DNA of 64,000 nucleotides from Siphonodentalium dalli (GCA_032622095.1 CP136069.1:181835122-181899121); one strand, 5' to 3'. Counted from the stretch's first letter, positions 1 through 11,798 are shown. The notes: a model not told the origin generated them from the sequence alone. Numbers and translations: made by a program.

Positions 1-359
1 TTTTCTACATGATGGACCGTGGCTTTCAGATACAAAGTGACATTGTTTAACATTGCATTACACATACTTTGTGACATAAGAGCCTTATACACAAATCCCG
101 GTTAACGGCTGCTTAGTTATGCATGGTAATATTGACAATAAACTGTTACGTTATAACCCATCCTAGTTAATTCAGAACAATAATGCTTCCATTCCAATCT
201 ACCTCTTAACTCCCATCAGCCAATCGCCCACCGAACGTGTACCGCAGTTTTAGCGAATTGTCACACGAGTTGCAGGGAGCGACAATATGAGCCATGTTCA
301 GCCACCCTTACGTGCAACCTGTAACGTGTGTTGCCATGCCACCGAACGCCACCCGACTC
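1..359. other. No feature seen
   Basis: I see no gene, tandem repeat or palindrome here. The 64-codon frame opening at 287 runs into the X-repeat and has no splice or family support. Confidence 0.5.
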
Positions 360-1830
360 ACATACACATTCAACCTACACAATACGGTCAAACCGTCTCT
401 CTTGACAAATTATATATTTTTTGTGGAATATATCTTGAATGGGGCATACTCATTTGTCTTATAATACATAAGCCATTCTAACAGGACAGCCTCAGAGGGT
501 TCAAAGTCCCTCATTTTGCAAGAATATGTGTCTCTTAAATATAATGATTACATTCGTTTAATGCTATGATTTGTTTTGCTAGCTCACTATATGAATGCCC
601 TCATTCCCCATACAAATGACAGTTGAGAAGATATAATTGTTCAAGTGACTTCACTCGGTCACCTTTTGTCGAGATTGTGTAAATTCAACGCCGAAAATAC
701 ATTATAACGAATTATGGAGATGAATATTTATAACTTTGGTGGATATCGGCGACTAAACATTCATATCAATGTTAGTGCCCCTCCACTCTCCATCTCTGAC
801 CGAAACGGCCCCAAATGTGGTGCCTTTAACCCATACGATTTGATTCCTCGTATCAATGGGGCAGAACGTGTATGCATTTGGTGAAAATTAGTCCTAAACA
901 TATTTGTATCAGCTTTAGTGCTCCTCCCCTCCCCATTCATGACTCGAACGACGCCATCCAAACCAAGGCCATCAGACTCCTGGTGTAATGGAGGTGATTA
1001 TGTATAAGTTTGGTGTGCTCGGCAACTAAACAAGTTATTATCAATTTTAGTGCTCCCCATCTCTCACCCAAATGGCACAAATTTGGCGTCTTTATGTCAC
1101 ACGATTAGATTCTCGTGTCATAGAGAAGAATATGTATCAATTTGGTGAAATTCGTCGCTAAATATCTTTTGTATATCAATGTTGGTGTTCCTCTCCACCT
1201 CCGTGCACCCTGACTCGAACGGCGCCATATCACAAAGCTGATTATGTATAAGTTTGGTGGAAATTGGGGACAAAAGTATAATTTATCATTTTTGCTGTCC
1301 CTCCCATTTTCTGCCCATGACACCAACAGCGTCACTTAAAAAATAATTAAACTGCACCATTATCTTCCCCGTAAAAAGTTACACCTATTTGACCCCTATC
1401 TTGCCATATAGATGGTCCCTTTGAAGTTATAAAGAACACAAACATACATTCGCAAATACAGGCACCAGATGTGGCCTCTTTAAAGAAAATCCATCTGATT
1501 CGATGGTCCCCATATCAGATTCCAACAGCAAGAAACAAAATTTAAATGCCGCTTCAGTTATCAGAATCGATTAGTTGCCTAAAAATAATGCTAACAAAGT
1601 CAAATATTGTTTAAAATTACCCAAAACGTGTTATTTAACAGCATTTTGTTCAATGAAATCTGGCCGGATTGTCAAACATCCCCTATCCCCGACTCAAGCG
1701 CCACTTTTGGCATCTTTAAACCGCACAGTTAGATTCATTATAAATATGACAATTGGTTGAAATCAGCGACTGAACAAATTCGCATCAAATTTAGTGCCCC
1801 CCCATCTCTCATCCAAACCGCAACTGTATG
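360..1830 (-). repeat. Dispersed repeat X, inverted copy
   Basis: This is a diverged reverse-complement copy of 40944-43180. It holds tandem monomers of about 145 bp carrying recurring strings such as 'ctcgtatca' and 'gactcgaacg' (-strand view: 'cgattt-ccacca' and 'gatacgaggaat-cta'). The stretch 1351-1463 is the reverse complement of the spacer that punctuates the 40-bp satellite: on the - strand it reads a 'tttgcgaatgt' end, 'gggaccatct', then 'aactttttac' and 'ataatggtgc'. Similarity to the right-hand copy continues left to about 360 through 'attcttgcaaa' and 'ggct(t/c)atgtat'. Monomers lie on both sides of the spacer piece, unlike at 40944. The internal tandem core recalls bivalve pearl/Helitron-like non-autonomous elements, but that is only an analogy. 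The short ORFs here are repeat shadows. Confidence 0.7.
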
Positions 1831-4409
1831 ACTTCGACTTTAGACACCGACAACATGATATACACAATTTGTCTACTACTCTATGAATAGCTCCCATGCT
1901 GTTCTATAGTAGTGAATTTTGACATATGTGATGCTGTAGATATACAAATAAATGATGATATCACATTCGTGAGACTGCTCTGAGTACATATATTTTGGCT
2001 TCTACAAAAGGTCACAGAATCAACACATTCCTATTAAATCCCATTTAACTGTTTAATTACTCATATATCACACGATTAAAGATACACATTAGAAATAAAA
2101 CTGCGTTATTTTATGTTTCTGGGCTCCAAAAAGTCCAGATTAAACCGTTATAAGAGACCCTGTTTACGCTTAATCGCTCGCGAGGTAATTAGAGATAATT
2201 CGTACATCTCGTATCAAGAGTTTCTCTTATACTCTGAAATAATTCTTCGCATTATTCGAAAGCCTGTTCACTCTCATATGACTAGTCAAGCTATTCAATT
2301 TTCCATAAATTGTCAACTTCATTCGATATTGTCCATTTTGGCAGCCATTTTGGGAAGCCATTCTACCGATATGGTTTACGGCTAGGCATTGTTTGTGTAT
2401 ATTTGGTTGTATTACTAATTTTGTATTAGTTGGTGCAGCTACCGCAGAAATTCACAATGACTCGATACCAACTGTCATCATGGGCGCCATCTTGGATTAC
2501 AAAAAGTGCTCGAAGCGTTGTTATAGAGAATATATTCTTCAAAATGGAATAAAAACCAGGTTAGTCCAAATTTCTTCTAGGTTGACCCTATAATTTGAGA
2601 ATATCGACCATTATCATCATCAGCAGTAACATCATCCACGCAAACCTTACCACACCCACACTCACCCTGCATGTGTTAATAATGCGGCTTATGGCAGTTT
2701 GTTGAACTTACTGCCTCGGCATTTTCTAAGGGCACTACTCGCCAACGAGTAGAAAGGGTTACAATACACACAAACCTGTGCAAACTGTTCCATGTAAATA
2801 TAGTCTGCTGTATTCATTACACCACGATCTGCGTGTGACGTCTCTGCATGCATTTCATAATGATTAATTCAGGATATCTGTTCGTTGGTAAACTTACGAA
2901 CGTTTCTTGTTGAACATTGTTCGTGCTTTTCTCGAGTGATTTTGTATTCACTTGAGAAAGGTCACTATATAGGACAGTAGCCATGCATGCAGTTGTGATA
3001 TTTGTATACAGCGGCCCTGTATCTGTGTACAATGCTTTAGAGCGATACAATACAAATCCATCTATACACCTAAACGAAGTAATTTCCCCCATCTTTTTTC
3101 GCAGTTTTCTCCAAATATGTGTTCTATTGTTACGAAATTTGGCAGATGTATGCTCTGTCTAAATACTCATCCACCCTATGGATGATGGCCGTGTAGGTAC
3201 TGTTGCTACACCTTATGGATGAAGGCCATGTATGTATGTCACGCTACGTTTCGGCTCATTACAGATTAGTCAATTGTTGAACTTATTAGCTGGGTTAAGC
3301 CACACGTACTTGTAACTTGTAATGTGTTACTATGGTATCGCTATGGAGATCCGCATGACGGCAACATTAAGATGATTCGGACTCGGTCAAAAGCCGTTCC
3401 TTTTGCACAAATTACTAATAGAATATAAACTCCCAACATCAGTTTGGAAGTATTCAAAAGTCAAGACTTGGTTGTCGAGAGCGGAGTATTTTACTAATAT
3501 TAACCATTATATTATTGCCGCTGTGTGCGCAATCCAATTGAGACGTGTACTATACGAAGAAGCTTGTCGATTTCATCATGTTCATTTCATTCATAAAATG
3601 TCATCATGTCGATTTCTACGAAACTCAACGAACAACGTCATCATGTAGCTTTCACCATCGACCAAATTCGCGATATCACGAATGTATCTTCTGCTTTGTT
3701 CATATGTATGTGTTCCTTGTCGATCCATGGAAATAGAAGAACATCTAAGGATTATCAGATTCAAGTATGTACTAATATTAGGATAATATAAATGCGATAT
3801 AATAACGGTTGTATGCATCACGAATTTCAATTTTGATTCCAGTTTTGACTCCCGCCATGCCAGAGTGATTGAGATTTTCCAATTGCACTCGCGATTTATA
3901 TTTTAGGCCACCCCAATATAAATATTTGACAGTCCTTAGTATGTCATAATTATATTCTCAATAGATAGCAACTCCACTCATTTTGGAACGCCGGCAATTG
4001 AAACACGTTTATTTCAGATTACGACATTAATCTTTTAAGCCCACCGATCTACTGTGCGACAAAAGTGGTCGCTAACATTCAAAACAGCAGTGTCGTATTA
4101 GATAATAATTGGTGACGTCACAAAATCAGATATAGTATATATACGATCCAAAGCGTCCGGCTTTGGTTCGAGATCAGGGGACCCTCATTGACAATGGCAA
4201 CACATGTTAAATATTACAAGTGCGTGTGGCTGAACCTGGCCATTATCTGAACATTTCCTAAGGGAGCTACTTACCAGTGAGTATTTAAAATAGAAAGGGT
4301 TAGACAAATGTTAACACGAACGACTCCCGATCAACGCACGCATACTTACGCTACACATCACTCTTACACGAGTAAATTCTGCACAAATGTGTTATATTTT
4401 ATCAATAAA
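1831..4409. other. Mostly featureless intergenic DNA
   Basis: Apart from the exon candidate at 2898-3069 I see little. A 33-bp block with 'tatggatga-ggccgtgta' occurs twice at about 3172-3235. Two copies of a dispersed ~65-bp motif (a 'ctgaacatttcc' core ending 'agaaagggtt') lie at about 2700-2762 and 4230-4305. A 90-codon + frame at 2113-2385 is open but has no recognisable family. Confidence 0.5.
2898..3069 (-). CDS. Candidate internal exon, unknown protein
   Basis: On the - strand a 172-bp block lies between an acceptor (tacttcgtttag, AG at 3071-3070) and a strong donor (GTAAGTT, 2897-2891). One frame is open throughout: one base completes the upstream codon, then 57 codons follow (phase 2 in, phase 0 out), starting CIDGFVLYRSKALYTDTGPL and ending NNVQQETF. 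The peptide has two Cys, two possible N-glycosylation sites (NIT and NKS/STN-type strings) and no low complexity, so an extracellular domain is possible. I do not recognise a family, and I could not find a phase-matching partner exon on either side. It could be a chance frame in repeat-poor DNA; the well-placed splice sites are the main argument for coding. Confidence 0.35.
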
Positions 4410-4853
4410 TGTGACCCGCCATATCAAATCCAGTCGTAAGTCGGGATTTGTTTTACCCTGTGTCAATGCATTCTCTTATATATGCGAGTCGACCATAGGT
4501 CGCCTCGCATATATAAGAGAATGCATTGGCCTAACAATTTTTTATAATTTTTTTTAAATAAATGTTTCTTGCATGTTTTAGGACATAAAATAAAAAACAT
4601 CCATTACCCCGCAGGGAGCCCCACACATATATAGAAGCATATAGATCAGTGTCGTCTGCTCATGTTTGTCTGGGGCTCTGTATGGGTAAAATTATAAAAT
4701 TGTTAAAGAATACAAGACAAAATTATTAATATTGTAAAAAATTGTTAGGCCAATGCATTATCGACCATAAGTCGCCTCGCATATATAAGAGAATGCATTG
4801 GCACAGGGTAAACAAATCCCGACTTACGACTGGATTTGTTATGGCGGGTCACA
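4410..4853. mobile_element. Hairpin-ended foldback element, copy A
   Basis: The outer inverted repeat starts TGTGACCCGCCAT at 4410 and ends with its complement at 4853. It continues inward through 'gtcgggatttgttttaccct', so the ends pair over about 50 bp. Just inside, each end carries a unit that is itself a palindrome: 4462-4530 (69 bp) and 4749-4802 (54 bp, left arm shortened). Each unit is bounded by GCCAATGCATT and AATGCATTGGC with a 3-base loop. The middle (about 4600-4680) shares a 'ggagccccacacatatat' block with copy C, in the opposite orientation. There is no coding capacity, so it must be a non-autonomous DNA element of unassigned superfamily. Confidence 0.75.
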
Positions 4854-4884
4854 TATTGTCTCAATATTGAATATGAGTGAATAT

Positions 4885-6862
4885 GAGAGTATATCATAGT
4901 TAGTAGAACCCCGTTTGGGCCTGGGGTAGAATATTCCTACCGCCCCACTGCGAGTGATAATACCCTAATGTGGCACCCTGTTTGTCGTGGGTGCATCCCG
5001 GGAAATGTGGTGTAGGAGTCCTGGAGGTACTAGGGCGGCCGTATCACGTGAGGCATCGACATGCGGACACGGCTTAGCTCCTGGTCCTCTTTGGTCCTAC
5101 GTCTCTTCAAGACGGGTGGTTGAGATCACTCAATCAATCGGCTAGTCACGCCTCTCCACAGTGTTTCAGACTAAATTTCTGCCATCTGTTCTATTATATT
5201 TATGGTGTCTAGATGTGTCTTATGTTTTTCATATCTGTTTCTTTCGTGTCATGTCTGTTTGCATTTCGCCTTCATCACTGTTATATGTTTCAACTATGTA
5301 CTGTTCACGCCTGTCTCACTGTGACGAGGTACCGGGAGGCGGCTATATGCAGGGGCTAAACGGGTCACCGCTTCAGCTATGTACCAGTCTGTGACCCGAC
5401 CAATTCGAAGGGTAGTCTGAGGCGGCTGCTGGGCTTGTTGTTGATTATTTGCTTTCATATGGCAACTCATACCAAACAAAAACGTAAGAATGACCACCCA
5501 CCAAGTTCCACTGATGATGAGATACATCGTCAGTTCTTGGTACTTCGTTTTGATCCGAATGTCAAGAGACCTTCGGTATTTGTGATTGATAAAACTCTAC
5601 AAAGCATAGCCGGACAATTAAAATATGTCAAACCGGTCAGATATAGCTGATTCTTCTGAGTCAGAGATATTGGCCGGGGAATTACAGAAGTCCGTTGATT
5701 TACAAAGACAGTTGATGGTCAAAAAGTTCAGTTGAACAGTTACCTTCTGACCTTCAATCGGTGGGAACATCGACCGACATTGAAGGTTGGGTATATGAAG
5801 ATGCATTTGAGTGCATATGTTCCAAACCCGTACAAGTGAAGAAACCATACATGCAAGATGTTCTATTTCTGGCAATGATAATAAGAATTGTAGGAATCTT
5901 AAGAAATGTTCAAACTGTCAAGGTGCACATGCTGAAATGGATCGTTCATGTCACATTTGGGACAATGAATTCAAGATTCAACGATGTAAAGCTGAGAAAC
6001 ACCTGTCATATATAGATGCTGAGAAAATATTTGGCCCCCGATCATCAATTCCCCAGGCCACATACTCAGCAATCGTGTCTACCAAAAAGTGTGTTGATGC
6101 AAGTTTCAGACTCAGTATGTACGTATGTCACTACCTATAGCAAACACAAGTTTAGGAGACTGATATTATTCCTAATCCAGAACATGTAGCGTAGGTTATG
6201 GATACAGCTTCTGTCGTTGAGGCATTTCCTCCGAAACAAGCTATGCAACTTTATCCTAAATTATTAGGTTCCAAAATAAAAAATCGCCCGTTGCTTCGAA
6301 ACAAAGATCGCCAAAGTCACTCAAACGATTCGGCTCTCAGAAAGAGAGGTACATCTTTGAGCTTTCAAAATTTGACCGCATGATTGACGAGAAACGGTTA
6401 ACTCCCAAAGACAAGAAACAGTATTTGTGGATCGAGGCTGTCCGTTGGGTGAAGCATCAGCTTGACACATTGACAAAGGTTCATGCGCGATTCAAATATT
6501 ATAAATACCTTATCACTGTGGAATCTGATTTGAAAAGCTACTTGACATATTTCGATGTGGATCATTGGTAATTTCGTGTTCTTTATTTGCTATTTATTAT
6601 CTAATCTTGTATTACTTTTATACGTTTTACAGCATGATTGCACATAGTTAGTTCTTGAATTTATATTACTGACTCCAAGTGGAATGATTCCTTATGGGTG
6701 CTTTTATTTGTAAATAGATCATCATTCCATTGTTTTAATATAATCCACTGTCTGATTTATTTACACAGTTGCTTCCCTACGACCATTTTTGAAACCTATT
6801 CTGTTCTTGGTCTGATATGGCCTTGCGGCTAAAATGACGTTAAATCTTCAATCAATCAACAT
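4885..6862 (+). mobile_element. LINE with ORF1 but no ORF2
   Basis: The 5' part (4885-5410) recurs inverted at 9182-9760. A degenerate ORF1 occupies 5459-6571. The tail at about 6815-6860 reads 'ggccttgcggctaaaatgac' followed by 'gttaaat' and repeated 'caat', as in the 3' ends of jockey/CR1-like LINEs in molluscs. Nothing resembling an endonuclease or reverse transcriptase lies between ORF1 and the tail: only about 240 bp separate them. The copy is therefore internally deleted, or belongs to an ORF1-only lineage comparable in layout to mammalian HAL1. Class-level identification is firm; the clade is inferred. Confidence 0.75.
5459..6571 (+). pseudogene. LINE ORF1 (gag-like, zinc-knuckle) remnant
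   Basis: The reading starts MATHTKQKRKNDHPPSS at 5459, then 'FLVLRFDP' and 'IDKTLQSIAGQ', the usual opening of jockey/CR1-type ORF1 proteins. A stop at 5648 and at least one frameshift follow. In another frame (about 5860-6090) come the knuckle residues and C-terminal signature: KNCRNLKKCSNCQGAH, then RSCHIWDNEFKIQRCKAEK, then LSYIDAEK. A third frame, open from about 6260 to 6571, is rich in Lys/Arg (QKERYIFELSKF ... RLTPKDKKQYLW) and could be the ORF1 C-terminus. ORF1 proteins bind element RNA and act as chaperones in retrotransposition. This copy cannot make a full protein. Confidence 0.75.
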
Positions 6863-7842
6863 AGTTAGTAGATGAGAACTGTTCTATTTGAGAGACAATT
6901 AAATCTTGTAACACCTACCATATTAAAGATCTGGCAGCAGCTTTAACACTTTGTGCTTCAGTGTTCAGTTTTGAAACAAGATCAGCGTATAACACATTTA
7001 AAAACTGCTGCCAATTTTGTTCTGTGTTAGTCTTTACGAGTTTTGTGTCTCCAATAGAACACATCCCATCTACACAATATGATATACTCGCATATTCACT
7101 CACATTCACTGTTCGGAAAATTCCACCGAAATCTATATACCAGTTTTCTTTATGATCAATTATAACACATATTGTGCATAATTTAACACTTCATTCTAAG
7201 GGTGATACGGGTGTACAACGTTATATCGATCTAATAACTCACCTCGTCAAATTCATGTAATTCCATGTCTTCCATTTTAGGAGTGATATGGGTATCAAGT
7301 AAAGCACATTGGTAGTGTAGTGCAGTAACATGGATAATACCGAATTGTGCGGTTACAAATCTGAATTGTGAACTTTGAATTTAACATCCCCCTTAAATGA
7401 CGCTTATAAATTCAAGCATGACTCCAGTCAAATGTTCAGTGTTGACACAGTGAATCGAACTGATCACGAAGGTTACACGTATATGCAAAATTCCAGGGCA
7501 ATCCTACAAATCTCTCGAGAACCAAATGTATTACATCGGGGCTTACTTGTTTGGATGTGTATTTTTCACGAATTCCGGCATATAAAGGAACGGTTTTTTA
7601 GTTTGGTCGCGTGGTGACATTCATTATTCTAGCAGTTCTTGACACATACATATACACAAGGAAAAGGGCATTTTAAGCGCTCAAATGTTTTGAATTATTA
7701 ATATCTGATAGCTATTCAGATTCTACATGCAATGTGCATTGCAAAATGACAAATTCAAATTCAAGAGTTTTCACAAAAAGCTACAATTAAAATTATCTCG
7801 TGCAGATGTCTGGCAATTGTTGCCTGGAGTTATGTGTGTCAC
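6863..7842. other. No gene seen
   Basis: AT-rich DNA with short chance frames on both strands and no recognisable repeat. The 80-codon frame at 7375-7617 has no supporting feature. Confidence 0.5.
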
Positions 7843-8496
7843 CCCCTCAATCCTAAATATCAATTAACAGAGGGGTGAATCCTGAATATCAGTTAACAGA
7901 AGGTGAATACTGAAAACCAGTTAATAGAATGGGTAAATCCTGAATGTCAGTTAACAGATGGGGGTCCATCCTGTAAGGGGTGGATACTTAATACCAGGTA
8001 AACAGAGGGGTGAATACTGCATACCAGGTTAACAGAGGGGTCAATATTTCAGCACAGCTTAACATATATGGTGAATACTGATTACCAGTTACATGTAACA
8101 TAGGGGTGAATCCTGAATACCAGTTAACAGAGGGGGTAAATCATGGGTACCCGTAAACAGAGGGGGTGGATACTGCATAACAGGCTAACATATCGGGTGA
8201 ATACTGAATACCAGATAACATATGGGGTGAATAATGAATACCAGTTAACAGAGATGCCGAATAGTGAATGCCGTGCTGACAGAGGGGTGAATCTTGAATA
8301 TCAGTTAACAGAGGGGGTTAATCATGAATAGCAGTTAACATATGTGTTTAATACTGAATACCAGGTTAACCGAAGGGTGAATAATGAACACCATCTAACA
8401 GATGGGGGATACTGAATACCATTTAACATATGGGGTGAATACTGAATACCAGTTAACAAAAGGGTGAATACTGAATACTAGGTAACATAGGGGTAA
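7843..8496. repeat. Minisatellite, ~29-30-bp unit
   Basis: Roughly 21 imperfect head-to-tail units with the core 'tgaatactgaataccagtta' followed by 'acagaggggg'. Units differ by small indels and substitutions, so any ORF through it is an artefact. Confidence 0.9.
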
Positions 8497-8537
8497 TTTT
8501 TTGTGGGCCAGCTCTGTGTTGCACTCCACCGGAAAGT

Positions 8538-8812
8538 AGCCTGATTTATCTCCCTTGACCACATTGTGATAGTTACAGTTATGCCCTGTGCCAATGCATT
8601 CTCTTATATATGCGAGTCGACCATAGGTCGCCTCGCATATATAAGAGAATGCATTGGCCTAAACAAAATCTTTTTTTTAACACTTTTTACCATTTTTTCT
8701 TACATTCTTTAACAATTTTATAATTTTTAATGTGTTAAGCTAATGCATTCTCTTATATATGCGAGGCGACCTATGGTCGACTCGCATATATAAGAGAATG
8801 CATTGGCAAATG
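8538..8812. mobile_element. Hairpin-ended foldback element, copy B
   Basis: Two complete 69-bp hairpin units at 8590-8658 and 8739-8807 face each other around an 80-bp AT-rich middle ('ttaacactttttaccatttt'). The left flank 'ccttgaccacattgtgatag' (about 8556) is also present in the same place beside copy D at 54003, so the mobile unit is longer than the hairpins. The middle matches D and not A/C, giving two subfamilies. Confidence 0.75.
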
Positions 8813-9181
8813 GCCCTCTCTGCAATGTTGATACGATAAGTTTTCTTTATGTTTTAATATATCTTATATATATCTAGGTTATACCAGCTCATAAGGTGAT
8901 TATAGACTCACACTAGCTATGTCATTGTTAGCTATGTGACCGCAGATGGCCAATTTCGGGCAACAATGGTTAAGATGGAGATTCTGTATAGTCTGTCTGA
9001 GGGAGATAATTCAACTTGTGGTGTGACAGTTCCTGTCAAAATACAGACAAATAATGCTCTGACCTTTCTGTATCTTGTTACCAAGCATTCATGTGCTGTT
9101 TATTAATGACCATGGCGCGGCAGAAGGTTGCGTTACAGTACCCCCTCAAAATGGAGAAACGGACCAGCAATAATGTATTCT
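8813..9181. other. No feature seen
   Basis: No gene, repeat or palindrome recognised between copy B and the LINE fragment. Confidence 0.45.
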
Positions 9182-9760
9182 ACCTTAGTGAATCATCATT
9201 CGTACGATCAGGCCGTTTCGTTTGTTTGAGCCCAGATGCCGCCGTGGACTAACCTTAGAATTTTGGTCGAGCCAAAGACTTGTACATAGCTGAAGCGGTG
9301 ACCCGTTTAGCCCGGTACACCACATAGTGAGACAGGTGTGAAGACTGCAAGATTCAAAATTCAACAATCATCAGGACGAACCCCAAAGAGACAGGAGAGA
9401 ACAGAAACATCATACGTGAAAAAGCGGAAAACAGTACTTCACACATCAGACGAACAATACACCAAATAACTAAATTTCACCTGAAACACTGGAGAGGCGT
9501 GACTAGCCGATTGATTGAGCCGGGACAACTCAATTACCCGTCTTGAAGAAATGTAGGACCAAAGTGGACCATGGGCTAAGCCGTACCCGGCGGTCGCTGC
9601 CTCACGTGATATGGTCGCCCTAGTACCACTTGGACTCCTACACCACACATAACGGGAAACGGCAAACATAGTGCCACATTAGGGAATTCTTACAGTAGGG
9701 TGTTAGGCCTATTCTACCCACTGCCCACACAGGGCACAAGTCGAGGAAACACACATTCAA
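9182..9760 (-). mobile_element. LINE 5' region fragment, inverted
   Basis: The reverse complement of this stretch follows 4920-5440 closely: a 'gtgtaggagtcc' block, 'cacgtgaggca', 'ttcttcaagacgggt', 'aatcaatcggctagtcacgc' and 'ctaaacgggtcaccgcttca'. Both copies read LNGSPLQLCTSL in the same frame. The copy stops where ORF1 would begin. The two related fragments are about 4 kb apart in opposite orientation. Confidence 0.75.
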
Positions 9761-9952
9761 CTTTGGAGCGATAACACTTGAAACTGTGTATACAATTAAC
9801 TCGGTCACAATATGACAATATGACAATATGTTCGATTTATGAAAAAAGGTGGTTTAAAAAAAAGATGTGTTCATGTAGGTCGATAGACAATTTGGCAGGA
9901 AATATTTTCAAAAAAACACACTGCATCATCTAGACTATGAATCCAACTAGGG

Positions 9953-10262
9953 TATGCGAAATCAGGATTGTCTGCGAGAAAATAAATAACACATTTTGCA
10001 TATTTTAGTTATTTGGCAGCTATTAGCAGTCTTATTTTTTAAAGGAAAAATCACCATATAACTACAAAATGTCTTAAAGATGAATCAGCAATGAGTGTTT
10101 ATGTCTGCCAGGTTATTGAAAACGTGGTTGAATAATATTTATGTTTTATGTTGTCTTGGCCCTTTACCGATCAAAAATAGTCCTGCAAATGGCTGCCAAA
10201 AAACTAAAATATGAAACGAAAAATGTTTTATTTATTTTCTCGCAGAGTCATGATTTCAGATG
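9953..10262. repeat. Foldback element with ~100-bp arms
   Basis: The left arm (about 9953-10050) and right arm (about 10150-10262) are inverted copies: both read 'ctgcgagaaaataaataa' then 'catattttagtt' and 'ttggcag' when the right arm is complemented. Arm identity is about 75-80% by eye. There is no coding sequence. Confidence 0.6.
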
Positions 10263-10496
10263 GTAGACTGAGTGCATACCATAGTTGTTTTTATGTTTTA
10301 AAACTACTTGTTTTCATAATTCGAACATATCTCTTATATGTAAAGGATAACGATGTTTCCCTTCAAATTGATTGCTTGAAATTGAGGATTTTGTGAAAAT
10401 TCACGAATGGGGCGCCTCCGTATAAGACATTGCCACGAATACCCAACTCGGCAAACAAGTGGCAAAATAGTTCATTTGGCTAAATAATATCCAATT

Positions 10497-10874
10497 GTTT
10501 TACCCTGTGCCAATGCATTCTCTTATATATACGAGTCGACCATAGGTCGCCTCGCATATATAAGAGAATGCATCGGCCTAACATTTTTTTACAATTTTAA
10601 TAATTTTTTCTTGTATTCTTTAACAATTTTATAATTTCGCCCATACAGAGCCCCAGACAAACATGAGCAGACGACACTCTTCTATATGCTTCTATATATG
10701 CGTGGGGCTCCCTGCAGGGTAATTGATGTATTTTATTTTATGTCCTAAAAATTGTAAGAAACATTTTTTTTTTTTAATGATAAAAAATTGTTAGGCCAAT
10801 GCATTCTCTTATATATGCGAGGCGACCTATGGTCGACTCGCATATATAAGAGAATGCATTGGCACAGGGTAAAA
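10497..10874. mobile_element. Hairpin-ended foldback element, copy C
   Basis: Two 69-bp hairpin units (10509-10577 and 10795-10863) are flanked by 'ttttaccctgtg' and its complement 'cacagggtaaaa'. The middle carries 'gagccccagacaaacatgag' and 'gcgtggggctccctgcaggg', the same block as copy A but inverted. A short poly-T tract lies near 10766. Confidence 0.8.
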
Positions 10875-11462
10875 GTACAGTATTGGAAGGGCACCCTGAA
10901 TAGTTATTACGCACCGACATTGAATACAGTATATATTATACATAAGGGATACAGCTCTGTACACTTGTCACTCTTTTGTTTACACAATTTCTGTATATGA
11001 ATGTAATTTTATTTCATACTTCCAGTTCAAAGATATGGACGGAGAGAATAAACTATCAGTTGAATGCTTCGATTGTTGGAGACTTTTAAACCGGGTGTTG
11101 TCACTATATACCACAAGGCAGTATTGCTGGTTAATATATACATAAGTCGTCCCATTCGTCCGTCTCAATACAGCGATGGGTGGGATGAATAGAACGAATA
11201 TAATGAGTCAATTTAAACATTCAAAACTTCGCCAATGTGGACTTGATTTCTTTAGACGTTTCGAACAAGGGTGGTCACTGGTTGGTGTGTAGTCAGCGAT
11301 GGGATTACTCTTTAACTATAGCAGGTAACTTCAATTGATATAATTATCTGGAACATCCTGGATTCAATTATTTTATTGTTATATTTAAAAGGGCAAGACT
11401 CGTTCGAACTCAAAAATTATGTAGACACAATTTGGCAATATCAATCTCAAAACATATAATAC
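10875..11462. other. No gene seen
   Basis: I find no convincing exon or repeat in this stretch. Confidence 0.45.
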
Positions 11463-11464
11463 TT

Positions 11465-11540
11465 ACGCGGAAGATTTCGGAACAAATTCGTCGATATGAG
11501 CTGAAAATATATTGAATGCTTTTTCTCCTCTTAATCCATA
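11465..11540 (-). CDS. Candidate short exon with IDEFV string
   Basis: On the - strand the frame reads LRGEKAFNIFSAHIDEFV then PKSS and meets a good donor (cttccgc|GTAAGT, intron from about 11467 down). The acceptor is uncertain; a pyrimidine-rich 'ttctaaatttcctg' tract lies upstream. A diverged relative is encoded about 0.9 kb away (12390-12500). The recurrence of E-K-x(3-4)-[FY]-S-x-x-[HY]-I-D-E-F-V in both favours coding over chance. The family is not recognised. Confidence 0.3.
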
Positions 11541-11639
11541 GAATGTGACAGGAAATTTAGAACAGACATTATATACAAAAAGATCAAACAATGAGAAGGA
11601 ACACACATAATTATGTATATAATATACAACAATCTCCCG

Positions 11640-11762
11640 GTCCCGGTCAACTTGGCGTATGGTCATCGCCATTATCATCAGCACCATCATCATCATCGCC
11701 GCCTTCATCATCGTCATCATCAACATCATAATAATCACCATCTTATCATCATCATCATTATT

Positions 11763-11798
<36 letters not shown>

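Noticed and set aside
4160-4185. Pol III B-box-like 'ggttcgagatc'
   Set aside because: No A box at the right distance and no tRNA fold.
8143-8331. Repetitive 62-codon frame
   Set aside because: Produced by the ~30-bp minisatellite, which happens to be near a multiple of three.
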